In this document: piece after piece, positions 29,789 to 37,770 of the stretch
Layout: each line of letters begins with the position of its first letter
How positions within the stretch are numbered: the stretch's first letter is position 1
Source: a virus
DNA: 64,000 nt
Direction: 5' to 3' (one strand)
Virus record (IMG/VR): IMGVR_UViG_3300044678_003030
Span: 1 to 64,000 of that record
Program-made: the position numbers and the translations under genes
The notes under the pieces: generated by a model
Seen by the model: the letters and a program-made list of their open reading frames with translations, nothing else
The model's database searches: none
Told to the model about the DNA's origin: nothing

Positions 29789-30811
29789 GTGGGCGTGCTA
29801 GATAACTCATTCACGCGGAAGATGCTTACGAACGACGTGAGTCGCGCGTTGTCGGAGCGTTTTCCTGAGGTCAAACTCACGCTCCAAGGTGACACTGACG
29901 CGTCTTACATGCCGAAGTTCTTCCTGAACGAAGCGCCTGAGGTTACGATCGGGTCAAAGCACTTGGACTCGCCGCATGTTTTTGCGCACGAGTACGGGCA
30001 CCACCAGTTCGATCAAACACCTATCGGTAGCGCTGTTCAACACCCTGTTTTTCGAGGGATTTCTAACTACGCGAACATCCCGTTGAGCGCTTTGGCGGGA
30101 GTTGCCGCTGCTCGTTCTGACAAGAAGTGGGCTCCTTACGTAGGGGCTCTTGCTCCGGTGTTGACTTCGTTGCCAGTTCTCGGCTCTGAGTACATGGCGA
30201 CGCGGAACGCTATGGGGCTTATGCGCGACGCTGGGGCTTCCACGCAGCAGATCGCTGACAGTAAGAGAGAGCTCGCTGGTGCGTATGGGAGTTACGCGAC
30301 ACAAGCCCTGCTGGCAGCAGCCGCGTACGCCGCGCCGTTTTTGGCGAAGAAGTACTGGCGTACAGCTCCTCCTCCCCCCAGGTGGGGAGACGAGGAGTAC
30401 ATCAGAGGAGGGGAGGAAAATACCAAGGCGGCATCGCTCTTGGATATGGCGCCGAACTGGGATAGCCCTGTGCGCGCGCGTGTGATTCAGGGAGGGGTAA
30501 CTGGCGGCGCGGCGGGGCTTCTCGCGGGCATTCCCGTAGGTCTTTTGGCTCCAAGGCTGTATGGTGGTAGCGACGACCGGCTTAGGGGTGTGTTGTCGGC
30601 AGCAGGCAGCATGGGGCTATTGGGTATGGGTTCCGGTGCGATAGCAGGCAGCGTTCTTGGTGGTTACGAAGAAGGGCTTCAATACGGGAGTCATCCCGAT
30701 AAGTACGACTATGACCCGATTGTTCAATACACCTATCCCCCGGACCCGCTCGGGGCGGTAGCCAATAGGCTCGGCGTTCGCGATGGTGAGCGTTTTCGGG
30801 GTGCTCGGTGA
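29789..30811 (+). CDS. M48-like zinc metallopeptidase with membrane helices, 340 aa
   Basis: GTG start. HEYGH at residues 67-71 and GSEYMATRN (E134) give the HExxH plus downstream glutamate arrangement of gluzincins; the paralogue at 22838 shows the same. Two alanine/glycine-rich helices lie between and after (SALAGVAAARSDKKW, ATQALLAAAAYAAPFLA). The C-terminal third (residues 215-300) has more glycine-zipper helices (GGVTGGAAGLLAGIPVGLL). TKAASLLD in the linker resembles the K-x-A motifs of internal head proteins. Its GTGA overlap with the giant downstream gene suggests both are virion proteins delivered together. Confidence 0.7.
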   Translation: MGVLDNSFTRKMLTNDVSRALSERFPEVKLTLQGDTDASYMPKFFLNEAPEVTIGSKHLDSPHVFAHEYGHHQFDQTPIGSAVQHPVFRGISNYANIPLSALAGVAAARSDKKWAPYVGALAPVLTSLPVLGSEYMATRNAMGLMRDAGASTQQIADSKRELAGAYGSYATQALLAAAAYAAPFLAKKYWRTAPPPPRWGDEEYIRGGEENTKAASLLDMAPNWDSPVRARVIQGGVTGGAAGLLAGIPVGLLAPRLYGGSDDRLRGVLSAAGSMGLLGMGSGAIAGSVLGGYEEGLQYGSHPDKYDYDPIVQYTYPPDPLGAVANRLGVRDGERFRGAR

Positions 30812-33800
30812 GCCACTCCCACCGCTGGTCGTCTTTCTACGTCCCCGGCGACGCCTATCGGTACTGCGCGTGCGGCGCGATCGAGACGGTCTCGCCGGAT
30901 GGCGAGCACGGGCCTGTGCCGGCCAAGGAGGAGGGATTCGTCCGTCGCCACATCGAGCGCCTGGAGAAGAGCGCGGAGGCGCTCAAGAAGACGCTTGGGC
31001 CCTTCACCTTCGAGATCGATCGGCCCGAAGGAACTACGAAGGCGTGGCCCGGTGGCAAGTCCTTTACGTACCCCGTCGACTACGGATTCTTTCCGAAGCT
31101 CGAAGGGGAGGACGGGGAGGGACTGGATGCGTTCGTGGGAGATGACCCGCACGGTCACCTGGAGTCCTTCCAGAAGCTCAAGCCGAACAAGGACGGCAAG
31201 CTCGTCGCCGACGAGACGAAGTACCTGCTCGGCGTGAACGACCGTCAACGCGAGACCATCTACAAGCTCTACGGGCGAGAGATCAACGCGCGTCGCGTGT
31301 ACGACACATGGGAGGCGGTGGAGCGGTCGTTGGCGCGGTTCGAGAAGGAGGCGTCTGAGCCGGAGGAAACTCCGGTTTGGGAGAAGGACGTTCGCGACGC
31401 CGCCGGGGTTGCGCTCGCAGGGCTTGGCGCACGAAGTCTTGCGCATGGGGCTGCGGAGGACCTGCTAGGCGCGCAGAGGTTCTACCACGGTACTGGTGAT
31501 GCAGCGGCAGCGGCGATTCGCCGTGATGGCCTTTTGGCTTCAATGGGAGGTAACCCCAACGGCAGTGCGTCTCTTTCGGGAGTCCAGTCTTACGTAAAGA
31601 ATTCAAAGGGTCATGTACACGTCGGCACGGGCTTTTTAGGTGCGCAGGCGGCTCGCGGCTACGCCTCGCTCGTGGATGCCAAGGAGCGTAATCCGCTTCT
31701 TTCCAACGAAGGCGCAATGTACGCGTACCTGCGTGGGATGGGCCCTGGGCACAAAGGCACTGTTCTTCAGGGCGCTGTCCCGTACGAGTGGCTCTCCAGC
31801 AACTTTTCACCGGACCCTGATAGCGGCGGTAGCAGCGCTGCCCTCAAGGGGCAGGTGGACATCGGAGCCTCCCACATTTCAGACGGCGCCGTAGGTCTTC
31901 GAGACCTCTACAAGAATCGAGCTCCTGACCTCCTTGGGTACGTGAAGCGCAACCCACGTCGTGTTGCGCATGGCGCCTTGATGGCCGGAGGGTCTTTGGC
32001 CGCTGTGTACGCTGCATATCGACTGGCCAAGATGATCCAGGACCGACACAGTAGCCCAGAGCAGGAGCCTGTTGTGGAAGCAAAGCTCGGAGCTGCCGAT
32101 GCCCCCTCGAATCTTCTCGGACTCGTGGGCACGCCTCAGTACTACCTGACGCGCGCCGCTGACTTCCGTCGCCGACACCCTGATCTCCGCGCTCCTGACT
32201 ACTACAACGAGTACGGCGATCGCTACGCCCACCGCTTCGAGAGCCAGACTCGTCCTCGGCTCTCTCCGGCCGGGCAGGCGTGGTTCGACAAGACCAAGCA
32301 CGGCCTTCAGTATGCGATCGAGCAGAAGCGCCTCGAAGACCCTGAAGGGTTCGACGCCCTTGAGCGTGACCCCAAGGCGTTCCACCGCTTCGCGTACGAC
32401 ACGCACGGCCCGGTGTACCTGAACTCAGGGATTCGCAAGCTGCCGCTGCGCGACCTCATGCGCGTGGCGCGCACGCCAGACCTCAAGGATGTCATCAACC
32501 GAGATGGTCTACGTCTTGTGGGGCAGGTCTTGAATCCGTTCAACAAGGCGGCCTCGGTCAAGGAGGCGCGAGTCCCTACTCATGTGAAGCAGTACCGCCG
32601 CGCGCTTCAGATGTTGGCAGAAGGGCAACACGACTTCCACGGCACCGCGAATCTTCCTGGTGTTGTACGGACCGGTCGTGTTGTTGGCGGGAAGAATGAC
32701 GCGTACCATACAGGCGGCAAAGCGTACTTTTCGCGCGGTTTTCCACTGGCTGAGTACTTTGACTACGAGACCTCGAAGTACAACGATGGAGGGTTCGCCT
32801 TCCCTCGTGTACAGATGGACAAGAACAAAGCGGAGATCATTCCGGGGACACCTGCAACCTTGCCGGTTCCCTACGTAGCTGCTTGGCACGCCCCCCTTCA
32901 ACAGGGCGCTACCGTCTTTGTGACGTCTCCCGCTGCGAAAGTGCGCGAGGCAGCAAGCGCCGCGCAACGTAAGTTCAATCTGCGCCGCGTTGACCCCGAG
33001 GCTTACGCCCTCGCCGTTGAGACCCTGAAGGGCAACGTGTCTCCTGGTGCTTCCCAGCACATACTCAAGAACCTCGAAGGTCCGTATACCCCGGTTATGC
33101 CAGCGCCTTCAATTTCCGCCTCCTCTGTTGCAACCCCTCCCGCTGCGCCCTCTGTCTATTCCATCCTCAATCGCCGCAACGCCGCGATCGCAGGCGGTAC
33201 CCTCGCCACGGCTGCCGCGCTGTACGGAGGCCACCGTTGGCTTCGTTCACGGCGTGAAAAGGAACAAGAAAAGGTCGCTGACGCAGTGGAACAAGACCCG
33301 TCCGAACAGCCGCCGAAGAAGTCCTGGCTACGTCGCAACGCGGCCCCGATTGCAGGGCTGACGACGGCAGCGGTAGTTGCACCGCTTCTCTATCGCTACC
33401 TGCGTAAGCAGCGACTGAGCAATGACCCCGCACTCCGCTCGATTCAAGAGGCATCGGGCGGCAGGTTCGGCCGCATCCTTGAAGGGCGGCAAGAGGCGAT
33501 GTCTGCGCCACGTCGTTGGCTCGACCGATTGATCTACTCAGGTGGCGGCGATGTCCACTACCAGGACAACCTCATCGAGGCGGCGCGCAAGAGTGGCAAG
33601 GTGCCGCAGGTTGAGGGGGTGCTCCTTCACAACGCGCCAGGGAAGCAGCTTGCACAGGGGGCCTCAAACCTTATCGCGAATCGTGATTCCGATGCGGTGT
33701 CGAGCATCTTTGACAACGGTAACAAGTGGCAGGAGTACAACATCTTCGAGCACTTTGCGCCGGGGTCCATGGGAAAGACCGAGAACGTTGCAGACGTTCT

Positions 33801-34818
33801 CGCTGACATGGGGCACAACCTCGGAGCTCGCAACCCGCGAGAGCGCGGACAGCAGGTCGAAGCCTTCCGTAAGGCCATGTCCAACAACGGCGCGCGTAGG
33901 CGAGACATGCTCGCGGAGCTTCAGAGTAACCTCCGTCAAAGGTTTGGGGACGGCTTCCTTCTCAAGGACGTCGACGCTGCTGCTACGGGGGGGAAGTTCC
34001 CCTCGGATCTGCACAACTTCACAGATCTTGTGAACGAGGATTCGCCTGCGGCGAAGACTCTGATCAACGCGATCAAGGATCCGCGAAGTGTGATCGCGCA
34101 GTCGAAGCTGCCGCTCGCTCAAGGATCGTGGCTCGACCGGCAGTTTGCCAAGCTCCGTGGCCTGCCATCTACGCAGGAAGTTCGTGTCCATGTGATGAAC
34201 GGTGCGGTCGCCCCGGACCTCACAGTGCCGCGCTTCTCTCCGACGATGTGGCTCACCGGACGAAAGACGATGCGCGGCGCGGACCAGTACGCGCGTGATC
34301 TGCTTACGAAGTTGCCCGAGGAGCTTCAGCGCGGGACGTATGCGATGGACGTCGCACCGCTCGTGGGTGGCGGGTACAAACTCATTGAGTCTAATCCTGG
34401 TTACCGTAGTGGTTTCTTGAGCCCCGGTAACCATCCGGTAATCGGACCTCTTCTGCACAAGCAGTTCACTGGCCAGCACAGCCAAATGGTTTCTGGCCTT
34501 GGTGCCGGCGCGGGCGCTGTTGGCGGAGGGCTTACGGCAGCGGCTGGTGCGCGGTACCTCGCCAACCGGCAGCAGCCGGAGCAAGAGTCTGAGCTTCACG
34601 GCGTGAAACAAGCCAGCGCCTTCGACGCCCTCAACTGGGTCCCCGCTCCTTTCCAGGGGCGCGTGCAGTCCCCGCAAGAAATCGTCTACGCCGCGCGCTC
34701 TACCCCTGCTCTCGCGGCGACACAGGAGAACCTTCGGCTGCTTCAGGTCGCCCAGGACCCCTACGGCACCGGGTCTCCGACGCAGGGCGTCTCTCACCAT
34801 CGACGTCATCACGGCTAG
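30808..34818 (+). CDS. Giant polyvalent-type protein, 1336 aa
   Basis: GTG start overlapping the upstream TGA. Domains by eye: (1) residues ~62-158, phage-type inorganic-pyrophosphatase-like domain with YPVDYGFFPKLEGEDGEGLD; (2) ~222-345, ADP-ribosyltransferase-like, opening RFYHGTG; (3) hydrophobic helix ~385-408; (4) ~605-705, a second ART-like domain, opening HDFHGT with a later YFSRGFPLAEYF; (5) hydrophobic helices ~793-812 and ~845-863; (6) ~940-1225, ATP-grasp-like, with GDGFLLKDVD and MDVAPLVGGGYKLIESNPG; (7) a glycine-rich helix ~1229-1250. K-x-A tripeptides (KEAS, KAAS, KQAS) lie in the linkers. Such chains fit polyvalent proteins injected with phage DNA to disarm the host. Catalytic residues are not all assigned. 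Confidence 0.65.
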   Translation: MSHSHRWSSFYVPGDAYRYCACGAIETVSPDGEHGPVPAKEEGFVRRHIERLEKSAEALKKTLGPFTFEIDRPEGTTKAWPGGKSFTYPVDYGFFPKLEGEDGEGLDAFVGDDPHGHLESFQKLKPNKDGKLVADETKYLLGVNDRQRETIYKLYGREINARRVYDTWEAVERSLARFEKEASEPEETPVWEKDVRDAAGVALAGLGARSLAHGAAEDLLGAQRFYHGTGDAAAAAIRRDGLLASMGGNPNGSASLSGVQSYVKNSKGHVHVGTGFLGAQAARGYASLVDAKERNPLLSNEGAMYAYLRGMGPGHKGTVLQGAVPYEWLSSNFSPDPDSGGSSAALKGQVDIGASHISDGAVGLRDLYKNRAPDLLGYVKRNPRRVAHGALMAGGSLAAVYAAYRLAKMIQDRHSSPEQEPVVEAKLGAADAPSNLLGLVGTPQYYLTRAADFRRRHPDLRAPDYYNEYGDRYAHRFESQTRPRLSPAGQAWFDKTKHGLQYAIEQKRLEDPEGFDALERDPKAFHRFAYDTHGPVYLNSGIRKLPLRDLMRVARTPDLKDVINRDGLRLVGQVLNPFNKAASVKEARVPTHVKQYRRALQMLAEGQHDFHGTANLPGVVRTGRVVGGKNDAYHTGGKAYFSRGFPLAEYFDYETSKYNDGGFAFPRVQMDKNKAEIIPGTPATLPVPYVAAWHAPLQQGATVFVTSPAAKVREAASAAQRKFNLRRVDPEAYALAVETLKGNVSPGASQHILKNLEGPYTPVMPAPSISASSVATPPAAPSVYSILNRRNAAIAGGTLATAAALYGGHRWLRSRREKEQEKVADAVEQDPSEQPPKKSWLRRNAAPIAGLTTAAVVAPLLYRYLRKQRLSNDPALRSIQEASGGRFGRILEGRQEAMSAPRRWLDRLIYSGGGDVHYQDNLIEAARKSGKVPQVEGVLLHNAPGKQLAQGASNLIANRDSDAVSSIFDNGNKWQEYNIFEHFAPGSMGKTENVADVLADMGHNLGARNPRERGQQVEAFRKAMSNNGARRRDMLAELQSNLRQRFGDGFLLKDVDAAATGGKFPSDLHNFTDLVNEDSPAAKTLINAIKDPRSVIAQSKLPLAQGSWLDRQFAKLRGLPSTQEVRVHVMNGAVAPDLTVPRFSPTMWLTGRKTMRGADQYARDLLTKLPEELQRGTYAMDVAPLVGGGYKLIESNPGYRSGFLSPGNHPVIGPLLHKQFTGQHSQMVSGLGAGAGAVGGGLTAAAGARYLANRQQPEQESELHGVKQASAFDALNWVPAPFQGRVQSPQEIVYAARSTPALAATQENLRLLQVAQDPYGTGSPTQGVSHHRRHHG
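33246..33258. repeat. TTCAC-N3-GTGAA palindrome (centre GGC)
   Basis: Inside the giant gene, just after a hydrophobic helix. Confidence 0.9.
34595..34607. repeat. TTCAC-N3-GTGAA palindrome (centre GGC)
   Basis: Near the 3' end of the giant gene, read as LHGVK next to a KQAS motif. Confidence 0.9.
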
Positions 34819-34823
34819 CGTGA

Positions 34824-34829
34824 TAGGGT
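34824..34829 (+). promoter_or_regulatory. Leaderless-type -10 element TAGGGT
   Basis: Seven bases before the ATG at 34837. Confidence 0.6.
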
Positions 34830-34836
34830 CTGAGAC

Positions 34837-35160
34837 ATGCTCTCGTTCGACCCTGTGGGCCACTGCCCTGCGTGCCAAAAGATGAGGAAGAAGCCGCGAA
34901 ATCAGCTAGGTGACTTCGCGCCGATCGATACGTGCGTGTGCCGCAAGGGTCAGGGCACGTTCGGCGCCTACGTCGACCGTCTCTACGCCCATGTCGACCT
35001 CGGCAAGGACGACACACGCGAGGTCTTGATGGTCCTCTGCACGCTGCTCGGGCGTGCGCAGGGCGCCGTGCTCGTCGGGGACCGCAAGGCATTGCGCGAG
35101 GCGCTCGCGCAGCTCTCGGCGATCGTCTGGCGGCTCGGGGAATCGCTGGAGTCAACGTGA
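34837..35160 (+). CDS. Zinc-finger-like small protein, 107 aa
   Basis: N-terminal CPAC and, 22 residues later, CVC suggest a metal site; the rest is two helices (EVLMVLCTLLGRAQ, ALREALAQLSAIVWRLGE). Overlaps the thymidine kinase GTG, so the two are co-translated. Unrecognised. Confidence 0.65.
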   Translation: MLSFDPVGHCPACQKMRKKPRNQLGDFAPIDTCVCRKGQGTFGAYVDRLYAHVDLGKDDTREVLMVLCTLLGRAQGAVLVGDRKALREALAQLSAIVWRLGESLEST

Positions 35161-35699
35161 ACAAAGAAGGTTGGGTCGAAGTCATCACAGGGCCGATGTT
35201 CTCGGGTAAGACCGAGGCTTTTGTTCACCGGGTGAACAGGGCGACGCGGCAGCGGCAGCTTGTTCGTGTCTTTCGCCCTACGGCCGATTCTCGCACGAAG
35301 GAGATTATTTCCCACTCGGGTCACAAGCTCCACCCCTCTTCGTACCTCAAAGAGGCGTACATCGCCGACCTCCTGGATGCCAAGTACGGGACGTCGATGG
35401 TGGCCATCGACGAGGCACAGTTCTTCCCTCCGAGCATTGTGCCTTGGGTCAAGGGGGCGTCCGAGCGCGGGTTGCGCGTGATTATCGCCGGGCTTGATCG
35501 TGATTATCGTGGCGAGGCTTTCGGGTCGATGAAGGACCTCATCTTCCTCGCTGATCATGTCGATAAGCTACCGGCCGTCTGTGCTGTTTGCTGCCGTGAT
35601 GCCACGCGCACGCAGCGCAAAGATCCGAGCGGGCCTGTCACCCTCGTCGGCGCGGAAGACCTCTACGAGCCTCGCTGCAAGCTCTGCCACCGATTCTAA
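35157..35699 (+). CDS. tdk: Thymidine kinase, 180 aa
   Basis: Type II thymidine kinase: Walker A GPMFSGKT at residues 12-19, DEAQFF at 85-90, the lasso-region glycine turn (GLDRDYRGEAFG), and a C-terminal zinc site (CAVC and CKLC). It phosphorylates thymidine for the dTTP pool. The length is usual for the family. GTG start overlapping the upstream stop. A palindrome at 35224-35236 is read as VHRVN, just after the P-loop. Confidence 0.95.
   Translation: MNKEGWVEVITGPMFSGKTEAFVHRVNRATRQRQLVRVFRPTADSRTKEIISHSGHKLHPSSYLKEAYIADLLDAKYGTSMVAIDEAQFFPPSIVPWVKGASERGLRVIIAGLDRDYRGEAFGSMKDLIFLADHVDKLPAVCAVCCRDATRTQRKDPSGPVTLVGAEDLYEPRCKLCHRF
35224..35236. repeat. TTCAC-N3-GTGAA palindrome (centre CGG)
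   Basis: Inside thymidine kinase, just after the P-loop codons. Confidence 0.9.
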
Positions 35700-35724
35700 A
35701 ATCGGCCCTGCGTGCAGGTATAAG
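35697..35724 (+). promoter_or_regulatory. TATAAG-class promoter
   Basis: TAAAA (over the tdk stop), 17-bp spacer, TATAAG. Leader hairpin CCAGA-ACCC-TCTGG at 35732-35745. Confidence 0.65.
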
Positions 35725-35792
35725 ACTGTGTCCAGAACCCTCTGGCTTGCGTCAATTCGGCGCGGCACACGAGGACGGACGGAGTTCACATC

Positions 35793-36464
35793 ATGACGCA
35801 GAGCAACAACATCAAGCGGGTCGAACTCTCCAACGCCACCGGGGCCGACGAGGTCGATGTCGTCAACCGCAAGCTCATCGACGAGACCTTTCGGGGTCGA
35901 GTCGCCCGGCACCTCCTCGCGGCCGGCGCCGCCTCCTCGCTCGTCGCCGACCTCGCCGAGCTCTACGGTCTGGGGGTGCTCGACACCGGGTCGCCCACTC
36001 GGGCGGCGAGCCGTTTCCTCCCGGTGACGGACGCCGCCGTCGCGATCGTCGACGCTGGTGGAGGCGGTGGGTTCGTCGACGCCGCGATCACCGAATACCT
36101 CGGGGGTCACGACCCCCGGAACGTCGTGATCCTGGTCCGCCGGATGGGCGAGTGCGGCGTCACCGGGCCCGCCAGGGCGCTCGTCGCGGAGCACATGCTC
36201 GCGCTCATCGGCGCGACCGACCGCTCGTTGCCCGCGCTCCGGCCCGTCTGGGCGGAGCTCGATCGCCTCGGTTCGGCGATCGCGATGGCGCGGCGCGGCC
36301 TCGGGACCAACAAGGTCTCGTCGGCGCTCCCTGAGCTCGTGAACGCGTGGCTCAGCGGGCGGCAGATGCACCTCGACGAGGCCGTCAACCGCGTGACCGC
36401 CACGCGAGGCAAGACCGTCGCACGGGCGTTCGCGCAAGCGGAGCTGCGCGCCCGCGCCGACTGA
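35793..36464 (+). CDS. Hypothetical protein, 223 aa, single-gene unit
   Basis: Not recognised. Helical, Ala/Arg/Val-rich protein with a glycine-rich turn (IVDAGGGGGFVD). Very GC-rich third positions compared with its neighbours. Its last seven codons (ELRARAD) lie in the first copy of a 20-bp direct repeat. Confidence 0.65.
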   Translation: MTQSNNIKRVELSNATGADEVDVVNRKLIDETFRGRVARHLLAAGAASSLVADLAELYGLGVLDTGSPTRAASRFLPVTDAAVAIVDAGGGGGFVDAAITEYLGGHDPRNVVILVRRMGECGVTGPARALVAEHMLALIGATDRSLPALRPVWAELDRLGSAIAMARRGLGTNKVSSALPELVNAWLSGRQMHLDEAVNRVTATRGKTVARAFAQAELRARAD

Positions 36465-36482
36465 GCTGCGCGCCCGCGCCGA
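36441..36482 (+). repeat. 20-bp direct repeat across the stop codon
   Basis: The 20 bases at 36441-36460 are repeated exactly at 36463-36482 with two bases between. The first copy encodes the C-terminus of the 223-aa protein; the second leads into the terminator. Looks like a local slippage duplication. Confidence 0.85.
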
Positions 36483-36524
36483 GGCCCCGGTTCACGCCGG
36501 GGCCTCGGGCGTGGCTTTCTTTTG
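36480..36524 (+). terminator. Rho-independent terminator
   Basis: An 11-bp perfect stem 36480-36490/36497-36507 with loop TTCACG, followed within a few bases by TTTCTTTT. Confidence 0.85.
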
Positions 36525-36525
36525 C

Positions 36526-36553
36526 CAAAAGCCCTTCCGTTATGCGGTATAAC
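36526..36553 (+). promoter_or_regulatory. TATAAC promoter of the TATAAG class
   Basis: CAAAA, 17-bp spacer, TATAAC. The leader has a 9-bp stem GTGCGACGA/TCGTCGCAC at 36558-36589. Confidence 0.6.
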
Positions 36554-36602
36554 AACAGTGCGACGATCTGTGGCTTCCCCTCGTCGCACGGAGGGTCTAT
36601 CG

Positions 36603-36866
36603 ATGTTCATCAATCAGTTCAAGTCACGCTTTCGCTTCACCCGGGATCTCTACGCCGGGGAGAACCACGCCATCCTGCTCGACCAGCGCATCCGGGAGCG
36701 CATGCGCGAGACCGGCCATGACCAGGGCGTCAACCAGGGTGCAGCACGCGCGCAGGGGGGCGCCTTCGGCGACGGCATCACCGGGGCCTGGAGGATGTTC
36801 CAGGCGGCTCGCGCCTTCGCGCCGATCCGTGACGCGATGATCGACGCGCACTACGCCGGGCGCTGA
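36603..36866 (+). CDS. Small protein, 87 aa, single-gene unit
   Basis: Not recognised. Basic N-terminus (FINQFKSRFRFTRD), helical centre, glutamine/glycine-rich stretch and a helical end. Strong GGAGGG site. Own promoter and terminator. Confidence 0.65.
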   Translation: MFINQFKSRFRFTRDLYAGENHAILLDQRIRERMRETGHDQGVNQGAARAQGGAFGDGITGAWRMFQAARAFAPIRDAMIDAHYAGR

Positions 36867-36879
36867 TACACCTGTCCTT

Positions 36880-36922
36880 CGGGGCCACGGTTCGCGCCGT
36901 GGCCCCGGGTGACGTTTCTTTT
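36880..36922 (+). terminator. Rho-independent terminator
   Basis: An 11-bp perfect stem 36880-36890/36897-36907 with loop TTCGCG, then TTTCTTTT; almost a copy of the terminator at 36480. Confidence 0.85.
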
Positions 36923-36928
36923 GCTCTC

Positions 36929-36956
36929 AAAAACAGGCGCCGAGATCGGGTATAAG
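36929..36956 (+). promoter_or_regulatory. TATAAG-class promoter
   Basis: AAAAA, 17-bp spacer, TATAAG. The leader can form GTCCA/TGGAC (36962-36979) or the 9-bp stem GACGCGCGA/TCGCGCGTC (36977-36997). Confidence 0.65.
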
Positions 36957-37022
36957 AACATGTCCAGGAACCAATGGACGCGCGATGGTCGCGCGTCACT
37001 TCGGTTGGACACGAGGTTCCAC

Positions 37023-37298
37023 ATGATTCAGAGCATCCGCACCGGGTTCGTTGGCGTCAGCTCCACCCTCAGCTACTGGGGAGCCGTCGCGAGGCAGGAG
37101 CCGCGTGCCGTGGCGCTGACACAAGAGCTCGTGGGTTGGTACAACCATGAACTGGACACCATTATCGCAACCAGCGGTAGGCTGGACACGCTGCGTGCGA
37201 AGATCGTGTACATTCGGCGTGCCCATCTCCTGGGCAGGCGCTTCACGGCGGTATGCCGGGCGCGGATCCGCGCCGAGTACGGCGGCGAAGGCGAGTGA
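37023..37298 (+). CDS. Small helical protein, 91 aa, single-gene unit
   Basis: Not recognised. Helical throughout, basic C-terminal half (YIRRAHLLGRRF). GAGGTT upstream. Third in a row of TATAAG-promoter, hairpin-leader, single-gene, terminator units. Confidence 0.65.
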   Translation: MIQSIRTGFVGVSSTLSYWGAVARQEPRAVALTQELVGWYNHELDTIIATSGRLDTLRAKIVYIRRAHLLGRRFTAVCRARIRAEYGGEGE

Positions 37299-37312
37299 TC
37301 TCCAGGTCCCGG

Positions 37313-37347
37313 GGCGGTAACGCTTCGGGGCCCCCCGCCTCTTTTTT
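37313..37347 (+). terminator. Terminator between convergent genes
   Basis: GC-rich hairpin (GGCGG ... CCGCC with a nested GGGGCCCC) directly followed by six Ts, three bases from the stop of the convergent gene. Confidence 0.6.
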
Positions 37348-37349
37348 GG

Positions 37350-37739
37350 CTACTGGAGGAGCCAGATGTCGGCCTTGAACCCTGCGACGCTCGACAGGTA
37401 GAGCGTCCGCGCGGTGCCGACGGGCGTGAAGAGGAGGATCTTGGCGCGTTCGGTCGGAACCGGGTCTGCGTCCATCGACAGGCGCGTCGGCACGCTGTCG
37501 TTGTTCGTGTCCCACTTCAGGTCGAGCGTCCCCGCGCGCAGCTCGACGAAGATGGCCTTCGGCGCAGTGATCGACCCGTCCGACACCGCGAGGTTCGTCT
37601 GGGCCGTCGCCATGTCGTACTCCAGCACGGCCTTCTGGCTGTAGTTGAGGACGAAGTCGAGCGCCATCGGTCCGGGGACCGCGCGATCGGTCAGGGTGAG
37701 GGAGAGGGTGCCTGCTGCCTTGAGCTGCTTCGCCGCCAT
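37350..37739 (-). CDS. Small beta-rich probable virion protein, 129 aa
   Basis: Starts MAAKQLKAAGTLSLTLTDRA; alternating strands to the end (TARTLYLSSVAGFKADIWLL). The ATG is preceded by TACCCT at 7 nt and no ribosome site. Possibly a decoration or tail accessory protein; no family recognised. Confidence 0.6.
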   Translation of the reverse strand: MAAKQLKAAGTLSLTLTDRAVPGPMALDFVLNYSQKAVLEYDMATAQTNLAVSDGSITAPKAIFVELRAGTLDLKWDTNNDSVPTRLSMDADPVPTERAKILLFTPVGTARTLYLSSVAGFKADIWLLQ

Positions 37740-37746
37740 ACCCCGT

Positions 37747-37752
37747 AGGGTA
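37747..37752 (-). promoter_or_regulatory. Leaderless-type -10 element TACCCT
   Basis: Seven bases before the ATG at 37739; the palindrome at 37758-37770 occupies the spacer upstream. Confidence 0.6.
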
Positions 37753-37757
37753 GGCAT

Positions 37758-37770
37758 TTCACGCGGTGAA
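37758..37770. repeat. TTCAC-N3-GTGAA palindrome (centre GCG)
   Basis: Encodes the end and stop of the amidase and lies upstream of the 37747 -10 element. Confidence 0.9.

Noticed and set aside
36491-36500. TTCACGCCGG as another palindrome copy
   Set aside because: Only the left half-site is present; it is the loop and stem of a terminator.
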